From positions 4,752,001-4,816,000 of the forward strand of contig NZ_CP092417.1 in NCBI RefSeq assembly GCF_023716865.1: a DNA stretch of 64,000 nucleotides, given 5' to 3'. Each line of letters begins with the position of its first letter. Position 1 is the first letter of the stretch. This DNA comes from Endozoicomonas sp. SCSIO W0465 (GTDB lineage Bacteria; Pseudomonadota; Gammaproteobacteria; Pseudomonadales; Endozoicomonadaceae). The notes beneath the pieces are model-generated. The model worked only from the letters and a program-made list of their open reading frames with translations, was not told where the DNA came from and made no database searches. A program made the translations under genes and the position numbers. This document shows, piece after piece, positions 1-8,858 of the stretch.

Positions 1-252
1 TAACTGCTCAGGCAATTTGAAACGACGGGCAAGGCGGGCGATAAAAAGAGCCCCAGCCATACCGGTTAGTTTAGCGTCAGTGAATTCGATCTCGATTTTT
101 TCAGGCTTGGGAATTATCATCGTACTGCGTCCCTGTGTTGCACCTCGCAGGTGCTTCGTTATTTGCACAGGTATTTTACCTGAATAGCACAGAGGGCGCT
201 CCTTCCAGCCGACACAGCCTTTCATTTTCAAATCATTAAGCGGGACTTAAGG
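1..252 (-). mobile_element. IS1380-family element, truncated 5' end
   Basis: This is the upstream end of an IS1380-type element, cut by the window edge. Bases 1-252 match 7634-7884 almost exactly. The transposase starts on the minus strand at 120 (MIIPKPEKIEIEF) and runs off the window at about residue 40. The outer terminus reads CCTTAAGTCCC on the minus strand, ending at 252, where similarity to the second copy stops. The family assignment comes from the fuller copy at 5170-7884. Bases 253-291 hold nothing recognisable. Confidence 0.65.
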
Positions 253-329
253 TGGCTAGTAAAAAACCGGGAGATTGAGATAAGAAATGTTGTAACTGTT
301 CAGCACCCCCACATAAATCTGGAATTTTC

Positions 330-2056
330 GTAATTTCTCAAAAACTGCTGGCAGCACCACACGGAAGATGACGTGAAGCCTCCTCAATCAGGTTACTCAA
401 TCTCGGAAATAACCCATCGCCCATTAGTCGGCTTTTCAGATAATCCCAAAAAGAGAGACCATACAGGCGACACGTTTTTTTCAGGCTGGCAAAGGTGTCG
501 CGACATTGCCGCCCCAAATCGCTTCGCGTCCCACTACTGATCTTTCGTCGTTTAACATATTCTCGTATCTGACTCTCGCTCAGGTTGTTGTGCAGCGGTA
601 AGCTCGGGTCATCCAGAACCAGTAATAGCTCTTCCTTGATTACAGCCAACCCTGACAGAGCATCCTGAAGAAGCCCACTGCACGTTTGGGTTTGGATCAG
701 CGCCTGGAACCCCTGTCGTACTTTTATTGCCTTTTTTTCAGTTGGCTCTGTCTTGAAGTCTTTAAGGTCATCGTAAATGGCCCAGAACCATGTCCGAAGC
801 CATTTCTGAGCCATGGCCTGCTGATCATTGACCGGATGAACTTTTGCCAGCCCTCGCTCTGCATGTATCCAGCACTGGCTGTGTTTGAAAACGTCGAACT
901 GCCTTGCCCCATCACTGAAGGTGGTAAGATGTCCTGCTCCATGCTGTATCAGGCTGCCATAAATCATGGCTTCACTGGCCTGCTGGCGCCGTCTACCAGT
1001 TAGTCTCAGGTCTTTCATACATTCTTCCCAGGCTTCATGGCTCAGGAAGGTGACGCCTCTGTATGGATTAAGAACGCGTAGCCACTTTTTGGGGTAATCC
1101 AGTTTTTCCAGATAGATCAAGGCATCGTCGGTGAACGTGTAAGTTGACCATGGGCGGTGCAGTAGGCTTACGAAATTTTCCCGGCTTTTGCTGTCTGTGC
1201 TCTCGAACCAGGCAAAGGACTCGTTATTGATGATGGTGCAGTAACCGTTCTTCCCCTTATGCCTTGTTCCCGTGTCGTCTGTCTGGATATAACTTGAACA
1301 GCGAATACCTGTAGTCAACAGCTCATCTTTCTCAGCATGGAACTGCTCGTGTCCTTTCGTCAGAAGCTGGCTGAGTTCCCCGCTGGAAATAGAGATTCCA
1401 ATGTCCCATAGCCAGTCCAGCAGTTCTGGCTGGGTAACGGAGCAACCATGATACTGGTGCAGAACGTAGGCCTGCAGCATTGGCCCGTAATGATGTCCAT
1501 GAAGGCTGGCTGGCGGTTTGGCCGTAATGGTTTGTCCATCGGGTGTCACCCATTGCTCTAAAAGATATTCAATACTGGATGTTTGTATTGTCAGTTCCTG
1601 AACATGAAAAGGGGTGGTTCCATTCCTGATTGATCCCTCCGGAACATCAGTGGCAGCAATGGGTATGGATTTTTCCGCCGATGGCTTTCGGGGCTGTTTA
1701 CGCTGCTTTCTGGTTTTCTCGTTGGGCTTCTTAACCTTCTGCTTTGACGAGGTGTCTGGGCTGGCTCCATCGTTACCCTCAGGAGCGGATGGATCTCCAT
1801 CAGGGCTGCCGGTGTCATCATCGGGAGGTTTGGTGTTTGGTTTGATGTCAGGCTTTGCGGGCAGTTTTTTTAGACGACGAATCTCTGCTTCAAGCAATTC
1901 TATCTGCTCTTTGAGCTGAATGATCTGCTCTTGCTGCTGAGTGATGAATCTCAGTAGATCTTCAGGTTGTAACTGCTGGTGTTCTAGAAAAGCCATGGTG
2001 AGAGGATAGACGACTGACCGAAATTATCCTGCTTCCAGCACTTTTTGAGAAATTAC
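330..2056 (-). mobile_element. Second IS66-type element nested in IS66 copy 1
   Basis: Terminal repeats GTAATTTCTCAAAAA start at 330 and, inverted, end at 2056. They differ from the host element's ends. The 8-bp duplication gaattttc is present at 322-329 and 2057-2064, and removing 330-2064 restores the left-end sequence seen in the other three host copies. The insertion is therefore precise and later than the host element. Confidence 0.95.
338..1996 (-). CDS. IS66-type transposase (552 aa)
   Basis: This is a DDE transposase encoded alone in its element, which resembles single-ORF IS66 relatives. An N-terminal coiled-coil stretch (residues ~15-45, QQQEQIIQLKEQI) precedes a proline- and acid-rich linker (~50-110). 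The catalytic core contains a TDDTGTRHKGKNG segment (first Asp region), and a C-terminal HNNLSESQIREYVKRRKIS block corresponds to the IS66 N-N-x-x-E region. The frame is uninterrupted and nearly fills the element. It is distant in sequence from the 504-aa IS66 transposase of the host element. The family call rests on core motifs plus the 8-bp target duplication. Confidence 0.8.
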   Translation of the reverse strand: MAFLEHQQLQPEDLLRFITQQQEQIIQLKEQIELLEAEIRRLKKLPAKPDIKPNTKPPDDDTGSPDGDPSAPEGNDGASPDTSSKQKVKKPNEKTRKQRKQPRKPSAEKSIPIAATDVPEGSIRNGTTPFHVQELTIQTSSIEYLLEQWVTPDGQTITAKPPASLHGHHYGPMLQAYVLHQYHGCSVTQPELLDWLWDIGISISSGELSQLLTKGHEQFHAEKDELLTTGIRCSSYIQTDDTGTRHKGKNGYCTIINNESFAWFESTDSKSRENFVSLLHRPWSTYTFTDDALIYLEKLDYPKKWLRVLNPYRGVTFLSHEAWEECMKDLRLTGRRRQQASEAMIYGSLIQHGAGHLTTFSDGARQFDVFKHSQCWIHAERGLAKVHPVNDQQAMAQKWLRTWFWAIYDDLKDFKTEPTEKKAIKVRQGFQALIQTQTCSGLLQDALSGLAVIKEELLLVLDDPSLPLHNNLSESQIREYVKRRKISSGTRSDLGRQCRDTFASLKKTCRLYGLSFWDYLKSRLMGDGLFPRLSNLIEEASRHLPCGAASSF

Positions 2057-2115
2057 GAATTTTCTGATTTTTATACCATCCTCTTAAGCACCATTTTTCC
2101 ACAATATTCGCCAGC

Positions 2116-3630
2116 ATGATTCCAGAACTACCCGCAACTATGTCGGCTGAGATTCTCTTGAAAGAGAATGCAGAGCTGCGGATGAGAGTTGCCTGTCTGG
2201 AAGAGCGATGTCGAGAATTGGAAGAAAAGGTTGGCAAGAACAGTCAAAACAGCAGCAAGCCGCCATCGTCTGATGGTTATCAAAAACCTTGTAAAAACAG
2301 TAATTCTCCAGATCATTCTGACGACCTTTCCGCAGATAAAGGTACCGATCCATCGGATGAAAAACCCAATCCTAAAAGTCTGAGACAGTCTTCTGGTAAT
2401 AAAGCCGGTGGAAAGAAAGGGCATCAGGGCACTTGTCTTAAACAGGTCGATATCCCTGACTATATTGAGTACCTTCCGGTTAAAGAATGCAATAAATGTC
2501 AGGCGTCTCTTCTTGATAGTGAGCCGGTCAAATATATTGAACGACAGGTGTTTGAACCAGGGAGACCGGGTGAATTTGAAGTAACGGCCCATAGAGCTGA
2601 AGTAAAAATCTGCACTTGTGGTTGTCGGAATCAGGCTGAATTCCCGGAAGGTGTTACCGCTGCCGCACAATATGGCTCAGCCACACAGGCTATGGCCGTC
2701 TATCTTAACCAATACCATTTCCTGCCTTTTAAGCGCGTGTCAGAGTATTTTAATACTCTCTATAAAATGAGTGTAAGTGCAGGCACTGTCGCCAATTTTG
2801 TGGCCAGAACCTATGAAAATCTGGCTTCTACTGAAGAGGTTATTCGTGACGCCTTGCGGGAATCGTCTGTTGCCGGAGCCGATGAAACGGGTATGCGGGC
2901 CGAGGGCTCTTTGCACTGGCTACACGTTATGCGGGATGAACAATGGACGCTCTACTACTTGTCTGAAAAGCGAGGTCGTGAGGCCATGGACACGATGGGC
3001 ATACTGCTAACATTTGCAGGCGTTCTGGTTCATGATCATTGGAAATCCTATTTTGCATATGCGGCAACTCACGTACTTTGCAATGCCCATCACCTGAGGG
3101 AGCTTTTGGGTGTTGTTGATAGGGACAGCAATCAACTGGCGTTGCGATTGATGAAGCTACTGAGGCTTTCCTGGCATTACTGCAAGGGCTTTAAGACCAT
3201 AGGTATGCTACAGATGCCAAGTGTTGTCTGTGAACGAATCGAGAAGATTTATGACCGGTTGCTTCAGCGGGCTCTAATGAAAGAAGTCGTCTATATGGAG
3301 AAGCAACGAGAGGAGCTTAAGCGCAAGAAAGTCAAGAATACTAAAGCTTACAATCTCTTCAAACGACTCACTGAGTTCAAGGCTGAGACACTGCGCTTCA
3401 TGTCAGATTTTACCATTCCCTTCGATAACAATGGCAGTGAGCGGGATGTTCGAATGGCCAAGTTAAAGCAGAAAATCTCAGGCTGCTTCAGGAGTGCAGA
3501 CGGTGGTTCTATGTTTGCACGGATTCGCAGCTATTTGTCGTCTGCCAGAAAACAGGGAATGGACATATATCAATCACTTCATAGAGCTGTTCGGAATTAC
3601 TGTAATATGCCTTTGCTCAGTGCTGAATAG
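2116..3630 (+). CDS. IS66-family transposase (504 aa), copy 1
   Basis: The protein has an N-terminal leucine-zipper-like coiled coil (residues ~10-40, ENAELRMRVACLEERC) and a KPPSSDG motif typical of IS66 TnpC. A cysteine-rich zinc-ribbon region follows (CNKCQ near 124 and CTCGC near 166), then a DDE core with VAGADETGMR, LVHDHWKSY and a C-terminal FDNNGSERDVRMAKLKQKIS block. There is no TnpA/TnpB partner, as in the ISBst12 subgroup. The start at 2116 gives the same protein as the intact copy at 48442. The frame is complete and probably functional, although a nested IS sits in its leader and may change its expression. Confidence 0.93.
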   Translation: MIPELPATMSAEILLKENAELRMRVACLEERCRELEEKVGKNSQNSSKPPSSDGYQKPCKNSNSPDHSDDLSADKGTDPSDEKPNPKSLRQSSGNKAGGKKGHQGTCLKQVDIPDYIEYLPVKECNKCQASLLDSEPVKYIERQVFEPGRPGEFEVTAHRAEVKICTCGCRNQAEFPEGVTAAAQYGSATQAMAVYLNQYHFLPFKRVSEYFNTLYKMSVSAGTVANFVARTYENLASTEEVIRDALRESSVAGADETGMRAEGSLHWLHVMRDEQWTLYYLSEKRGREAMDTMGILLTFAGVLVHDHWKSYFAYAATHVLCNAHHLRELLGVVDRDSNQLALRLMKLLRLSWHYCKGFKTIGMLQMPSVVCERIEKIYDRLLQRALMKEVVYMEKQREELKRKKVKNTKAYNLFKRLTEFKAETLRFMSDFTIPFDNNGSERDVRMAKLKQKISGCFRSADGGSMFARIRSYLSSARKQGMDIYQSLHRAVRNYCNMPLLSAE

Positions 3631-3642
3631 TTACGAAATGTT

Positions 3643-3896
3643 TATATTTCTGAAAGAAATTAATTTTTTTCGGTCAACTAACCCGAATGTTTCATAAACG
3701 CTGCTACAACTCGAACGGCTGATGTTTTTTTGAACAAACATGGCCTGCCAAATCGTAGCAGCGTATTTTTCTGCATTGATATTGCGTCCCGCCATGGCTT
3801 TATGTCAAAAAACATAACGATTTAGCTGACACCAGGCGCACCGAACCCTCAACCTCCTTCAGCTGATCCAATAAAACGCCTCCCCAACCGAAAAGC
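3643..3896. other. Non-coding remnant with stem-loop between IS66 and IS3
   Basis: No convincing gene is present. Bases 3699-3707 (cgctgctac) and 3755-3763 (gtagcagcg) form a 9-bp inverted repeat. An inner atgttt/aaacat pair could extend it into a cruciform or hairpin. Bases ~3840-3896, read on the minus strand, continue the IS1380 transposase frame for about 16 codons after the IS3 insertion is removed, then stop. The rest may be the decayed tail of that element. Confidence 0.4.
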
Positions 3897-3964
3897 TGTG
3901 AAGTGGTTTAATGACTTAGGACACCTCGTTAAGCACAATAGTGCAGTTAGTGACGAGGTAGAAA

Positions 3965-4267
3965 GTGACAAAGCAGCGTAAAAATTATTCTCCGGAATTC
4001 AAGCGTAAAGCCATTGCCATGGTAGTGGAGCAGAAGCAGGCTGTAACAGAGGTTGCCAGAAGTCTTGGTATCAATGATGGCAACCTGAGACGCTGGATAC
4101 GGGAACAGGATGAAAAAAAGGAAATGTCTTTTCCAGGCAAAGGGCAGCAAGCTTTGACGCCTGATCAGCAGCGAATAAAAGAGCTGGAAGCTGAAAACCG
4201 CCAGTTGAAAATGGAACAGGAAATATTAAAAAAGGCGACGGCCTTCTTCGCGAAAGACCTGTTGTAA
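3965..4267 (+). CDS. IS3 transposase OrfA
   Basis: This 100-aa helix-turn-helix DNA-binding subunit starts at GTG 3965. Residues 1-50 (KNYSPEFKRKAIAMV, followed by AVTEVARSLGINDGNLRRW) are the classic IS3 OrfA HTH. A C-terminal leucine-zipper stretch follows (IKELEAENRQLKMEQEILKKA). An A6G heptamer inside the EILKKA codons is a standard -1 slip site, allowing an OrfAB fusion that enters the orfB frame as GDGLLRERPVVRFAF. Confidence 0.93.
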   Translation: MTKQRKNYSPEFKRKAIAMVVEQKQAVTEVARSLGINDGNLRRWIREQDEKKEMSFPGKGQQALTPDQQRIKELEAENRQLKMEQEILKKATAFFAKDLL

Positions 4268-4305
4268 GATTTGCATTTATACAACAGGAGAAGGAGGCCT
4301 ATCCG

Positions 4306-5136
4306 GTGCAGGTGCTCTGTAAAGTAATGCAGGTTGGGCGCAGTGGCTTTTATCGCTGGCAGAATCAACAGGAACATCAGAAGGACTCTCTGGCCAAGCA
4401 GTTCCGCCTGGAGTCTGATGCACAACAAATTTTTATCGACTCCGATCGCTCATATGGCAGCCGGAGAATGGCAAAAGCCCTGCAAGGCAAGGGTTACAAT
4501 ATTGGCCGCTATCAAGCAGCAACACTGATGAAGCGCTTGGGACTGGTTGTGAAGTATGCAAAAAAATTCAAGGTGACGACGAATAGCAAGCATAAGCTTC
4601 CGGTAGCAGAAAATCTTCTGAACAGGGAGTTTGCTGTCACAGAGGCAAACAGGGTCTATACGACTGATATCACTTATCTATGGACTCGCGAAGGCTGGCT
4701 GTATCTGGCAGTGGTTATGGATCTCTATTCCCGGAAGATAGTAGGCTGGTCAATGGACAAGCGTATGACCACAGAGCTGCCGCTGGAAGCCTTGAGAATG
4801 GCGTGGTGGAGTCGTAAGCCTGGTTCGGGAGTGCTTCACCACTCAGATCAGGGAAGCCAGTACGCCTCGCTGGACTATCAGGCTCAGCTCAGGGAATACG
4901 GCATGATATGCAGTATGAGTCGTAAGGGAAATTGCTGGGATAATGCGGTAACGGAGCGATTTTTTGGCAGTATGAAACGAGAAAGGACTGACCATTATAT
5001 TTTCGAAACAAGGGCAGATGTTGAGGCGACAGTTGTTGATTATATTTTGTTCTACAACAACCGCAGACTTCACTCTTATCTTGGTTACATGAGCCCTGTG
5101 GACTTTGAACAACAAGAACTCAGGAAAGCGGCTTAA
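4306..5136 (+). CDS. IS3 transposase OrfB (integrase core)
   Basis: This retroviral-type DDE integrase catalyses strand transfer. An HTH_21-like segment (DRSYGSRRMAKAL) precedes the rve core. The catalytic acids are visible in VYTTDITYLW (D), HHSDQGSQY (D) and NCWDNAVTERFFGSMK (E). The 276-aa frame from GTG 4306 is open. The natural product is probably the OrfAB fusion made by -1 slippage in orfA, because the frame continues upstream as VVRFAFIQQEKEAYP without a stop. It appears intact. Confidence 0.93.
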   Translation: MQVLCKVMQVGRSGFYRWQNQQEHQKDSLAKQFRLESDAQQIFIDSDRSYGSRRMAKALQGKGYNIGRYQAATLMKRLGLVVKYAKKFKVTTNSKHKLPVAENLLNREFAVTEANRVYTTDITYLWTREGWLYLAVVMDLYSRKIVGWSMDKRMTTELPLEALRMAWWSRKPGSGVLHHSDQGSQYASLDYQAQLREYGMICSMSRKGNCWDNAVTERFFGSMKRERTDHYIFETRADVEATVVDYILFYNNRRLHSYLGYMSPVDFEQQELRKAA

Positions 5137-5929
5137 TCAGGTGTCCATTTTTACTTGACCACTACAAGCCTGATTGGCGTGAAATGAGCGACAGGGTGGA
5201 TGGTGCAAATCCAGATCAATCAGTGGACCTTTCTGGGCATTCTCCTGCCCCTGCTTCTCCCGGTGGCGACGCACCAGTTCTGCCAACGGCAGATCAGAGC
5301 GGCTGACCAGTATCACTGAGTAGCGGGGCACTGCCAGCCACTGTTTTCCGTCATGCCAGCGGCGGGTCACGACATACGTCTGCTGACGGTTCCACCCGGC
5401 AGGCTGGTGATAAGACAGGATCGCCTCTTCTGTGTTGTCACTGCGGATAGGCGTCCAGGCACTTTTGGGTAAACCCTCAATACAATCGAGTACTGGACGG
5501 CAGTAGTTGTCATTGGTGACGCTGATAGAGAAGTCCCACGGACGGGCTTCAAACCATTCCACAACCTGTTTTCTGTAGTAGGCATTGTCCATTCTGGCCC
5601 AAACGGGGATGTCGTCACTCACCAAAGGCACGACATCATTCTCAAGCTGCTCTTGCCAGCCATAACAAACGTCAGAAGCCCCTGGGTTGAGGCGGGCACT
5701 GGCCCACAGGTGCCCGATAAAAATACTGTGGAGCCAGTACTGCCGACTGCCGCTGTAGCCGACTTTAGCTTCCTGAAACAGATGGCCATCCACCTCAATC
5801 TCCGTTCCATCAAGAAAGATCGGAAGGTAACTTTTCTCCTTAACGACGTGTTCAATAACATCGGGGGCTACCTGTCGGCAGAGATCACGAATAACGCCGT
5901 ACAACGCCTTCACAGAATCGGCCTTGAAC

Positions 5930-7427
5930 CTGTCTCTTGATCACAAATAGCTACCTTGTTCTATCATTTCTCACTGATAAAACAGGTCATGCTTCCACTT
6001 TCTCCTAAACCATGGTCAGAACTAACTTTTGGATGTGCTGATTTGGGCGATACTCGACGTACAAAACGACTTGTCAAAGTTGCTGCCGAGCTTTCAGCTC
6101 ATACCGGTAATTCTTTGTCATCTTCATGCGAAGGTTATACCGCACTGGTAACTGGAGCTTACCGGCTGATTGAGAATGAGGCCGTAAAGCCTGAAGCAAT
6201 AGCTGAGGCAGGCTTTCAGGCAACTGCCAAAATAGCGAGACAGTCTCGCCTACTTCTGGCTCTCGAAGATACAACAACCCTGGGTTATAAACATGCTGTC
6301 AGATCCGAGCTTGGTGATCTTGGAGGTCCTGAAGGCTCTAAAACCAGAGGATTCCACGTCCACTCTGTCTTCTTGGTTGATGCGGATACAGAGCGAAGCA
6401 TTGGGCTTATTGATCAAGAACGATGGGTTAGAGAGGACGTTCAGCGGGGGAAAAAGAACCAACGTCGTCAGCTACCTTACGAGGGAAAGGAAAGCTTTAA
6501 GTGGCAAAGAGCCTCTGAAAACACAGAACAAAGGATGGGGGGTAAAATGCCTGACATCATCAGTGTTTGCGACCGGGAGGCGGATATATACGAATATATG
6601 CACTACAAACTGGATAACCGACAGCGGTTTGTTGTAAGAGCTACACAAAACAGAATCCTGGTGGATGGCGAACTCTTATTATTTGATTCCTTAGCTCAGG
6701 CTGAAGTGTTGGGGAAATATACGATAGTGGTTCCTCAAAAAGGAGGTAGAAAGAAGCGAAAGGCAACGCTGCAGGTCAAAAGAAAGAAGATGACAATACA
6801 GGCGCCGCAAAGGCCAGGCGGCAGGCCGGAACCGGTAACTATGAATATTGTGTCGGCTGAAGAGATTGGCAATGACTCCGAAGACCGTTTGCACTGGGTA
6901 CTATTGACAACTGAAGATATTGAAACATTCGAAGACTGTCGCTCTATCATTCGATTTTACGAGCTCCGATGGCGAATAGAAGAGTTCCATAAGGCTTGGA
7001 AATCGGGAGCAGGAGTAGAAAGGCTTCGTCTGCAATCTCCGGATAACATTGAACGACTTGCGGTCATATTAATGTTTGTCGCTGTCAGACTAATGCAAAT
7101 CCGTGAAGCATTAATGTTACCGAATGACAGGCAGCACAAAGACAGAAAGCTTTGGAGTGAAAAAACACTCGCGAATGAGGTGGTCAGTGATGATGAATGG
7201 CAGGTTCTCTGGCTAACCTATGAAAAAAAAGCGTTGCCCGATAAGCCGCCAACAGTCACTTGGCTGCTTCAAACGATTGCTCGGCTTGGTGGTTGGGGTG
7301 ATTCAAAGCATACAGGGCAGCCCGGCTGGTTAGTGGTATGGGAAGGCTGGGCGAAATTGCAGGATCGGGTAAAAACCTGGCAGATAGCCCGGCAGTTCAG
7401 CGCTGGAGAGATGTGATCAAGAGTCAG
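5930..7427 (+). mobile_element. IS4-family, IS50/Tn5-like element, copy A (intact)
   Basis: This 1498-bp element has ends CTGTCTCTTGATCACA and CTGACTCTTGATCACA (inverted), strikingly close to the Tn5 ends CTGTCTCTTATACACA. The 9-bp duplication gccttgaac lies at 5921-5929 and 7428-7436. It is inserted in the IS1380 transposase. Copies B (15747-18952), C (28855-30352) and D (57022-59636) differ from it by only a few bases. Confidence 0.97.
5989..7416 (+). CDS. Tn5/IS50-like transposase, copy A
   Basis: This is a 475-aa relative of Tn5 transposase. I place the start at ATG 5989 (MLPLSPKPWSEL), equivalent to copy D; an upstream TTG would add only leader residues. Catalytic motifs match Tn5: LALEDTTTLGY (first D), ISVCDREADIYEY (second D) and YELRWRIEEFHKAWKSGAG (E within the Y-R-E signature). 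The C-terminus (IARLGGWGDSKHTGQPGW, then WEGWAKLQ) also matches Tn5. It is probably active, since four near-identical copies with perfect duplications lie in this window. Confidence 0.96.
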   Translation: MLPLSPKPWSELTFGCADLGDTRRTKRLVKVAAELSAHTGNSLSSSCEGYTALVTGAYRLIENEAVKPEAIAEAGFQATAKIARQSRLLLALEDTTTLGYKHAVRSELGDLGGPEGSKTRGFHVHSVFLVDADTERSIGLIDQERWVREDVQRGKKNQRRQLPYEGKESFKWQRASENTEQRMGGKMPDIISVCDREADIYEYMHYKLDNRQRFVVRATQNRILVDGELLLFDSLAQAEVLGKYTIVVPQKGGRKKRKATLQVKRKKMTIQAPQRPGGRPEPVTMNIVSAEEIGNDSEDRLHWVLLTTEDIETFEDCRSIIRFYELRWRIEEFHKAWKSGAGVERLRLQSPDNIERLAVILMFVAVRLMQIREALMLPNDRQHKDRKLWSEKTLANEVVSDDEWQVLWLTYEKKALPDKPPTVTWLLQTIARLGGWGDSKHTGQPGWLVVWEGWAKLQDRVKTWQIARQFSAGEM

Positions 7428-8858
7428 GCCTTGAACCGGGAAAGATACTCTCCCATTCGCCTTGAGCCTCTGACATCTTCGAGGCCAAGCAGACTGACGG
7501 TTGGCCTGTCTTTTTGCAGAATATCCATATCAGAAAGGTGTCCGTTACCCGCACAAAAGTTGTAAATCAGTCCCAGCAGGCTGTCTTTATCATCACAACC
7601 TCGGTTACGTTTTTTGAGCTGGATATGGGTTGATAACTGCTCAGGTAATTTGAAACGACGGGCAAGGCGGGCGATAAAAAGAGCCCCAGCCATACCGGTT
7701 AGTTTAGCGTCAGTGAATTCGATCTCGATTTTTTCAGGCTTGGGAATTATCATCGTACTGCGTCCCTGTGTTGCACCTCGCAGGTGCTTCGTTGTTTGCA
7801 CAGATATTTTACCTGAACAGCACAGAGGGCGCTCCTTCCAGCCGACACAGCCTTTCATTTTCAAATCATTAAGCGGGACTTAAGGCTATGAATAAGAGAC
7901 CTTGTTTCCAGCAGTACTTCTGCCCCGGCTAATTTCCACCTCATTCCTGAACTGCATAGCCGTTGTTTGACCAATGTCTTACATGGTCTTACATGCTGCT
8001 TCTGTGACTCCGGAACCGATCGGCCAGTTGTGCTCCAGAGCCTCTTGGTACTTCATTAAGTGATGATTGTTGGTAAAGTAGGTCACTGCCTTGTAACGCT
8101 TTTCTATCAGTGCCGTCGTCTTTTTCGGGAGTTCCGCTGATTCAATTTCCTTCAGTATTTTCCTGGCCGCACCGCATGTGTGTTTCAAGTTATGGAGCCT
8201 ATCTTCTAACCAGACCTTCTCCTGGCTTTACTGTCCGGAAATAATGCTTCTGCTGCCCCGGCCAAGTATTCCGAGGCATGATAAAAATCGAGTATCTGAG
8301 CAGAGGTATGCTTCATCAGATAGCGCCAGTTTTCTTTAGCCCCATCAGCGACCCCCACATAAGTCGCTTGTGGATAAAGGCGTTTTAGTTTTGCAATCTC
8401 TTCGTCCAGTTTGCCCATAAAGCTTTGCTTGCCATATCATATTCAGGTGAGCTGGCGGTATAAATAGTGTGCAATCGATCACCATTGGCCGAGTAAAGAC
8501 TCAGGGTTCCACACATCGCTTCTCTCCAGCCGTGTTCACAGAGCAACATGCAGGTGCCATCCAGACCTATGGCAATGGTTTCGACGGGTTCTGGCAGGAG
8601 CGGCAAGTCATATTCGATGTCTTTCTGGTCTTCAATTAATGCACCTACCCTGTCGGATAAATGCTTGATGCTTGATATACGAGTTAGACAGAGTTCTTTG
8701 ATGGTTGGTTGCAGAGTCTTCTTTAACAGCAGGAGCGGGCATCTGACTGTATTTCCGGGGCTTTTACAGGTTGGCGGATGAAAAGTGAGGGGTTGCAACA
8801 GAAATAGCCTTCAGAGGAAGATTGATTTGTAAGGATCAAAACTTCTGAAGGATCAGAC

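Larger units (their letters stand above)
292..3634 (+). mobile_element. IS66-family element (single-ORF, ISBst12-like), copy 1
   Basis: The left end GTAACTGTTCAGCAC (292) and right end (reverse complement GTAACTATTCAGCAC, ending 3634) are imperfect terminal inverted repeats. The 8-bp target duplication gaaatgtt lies at 284-291 and 3635-3642, the size expected for IS66. A second IS66-type element (330-2056) sits in the leader between the left end and the transposase, so the transposase frame is intact. Three further copies lie in this window (28415-31529, 48353-49960, 51427-53021). Confidence 0.93.
3897..5166 (+). mobile_element. IS3-family element
   Basis: The imperfect terminal repeats start TGTGAAGTGGT at 3897 and end ACCACTACA at 5166. 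A 3-bp duplication agc lies at 3894-3896 and 5167-5169, within the 3-5 bp range of IS3. The element inserted into the 3' part of an IS1380-type transposase and separates its codons at ...HANQA. It contains orfA and orfB in the usual overlapping IS3 arrangement. Confidence 0.9.
5170..7884 (-). pseudogene. IS1380-family transposase, split by IS50-like element and cut by IS3
   Basis: The transposase starts at 7753 (MIIPKPEKIEIEFTDAKL) and the element terminus CCTTAAGTCCC is at 7884. The N-terminal part (LTGMAGALFIARLARRF, NGHLSDMDILQKD) reaches GEYLSRFKA at 7428. There the IS50-like element 5930-7427 interrupts it with duplication gccttgaac. The frame resumes as DSVKALYGVIRDLC and carries LPIFLDGTEIEVDG and the core up to HHPPCRSFHANQA near 5170. 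The IS3 element enters at that point. The terminus adjoins the end of an ISKra4 transposase, so this element itself appears to have landed in ISKra4. It is non-functional. Confidence 0.8.

Noticed and set aside
686..1003. Plus-strand ORF opposite the 552-aa transposase
   Set aside because: It is a shadow of the minus-strand transposase, with no ribosome site or recognisable domain. The same applies to most ORFs under 110 aa overlapping longer genes.
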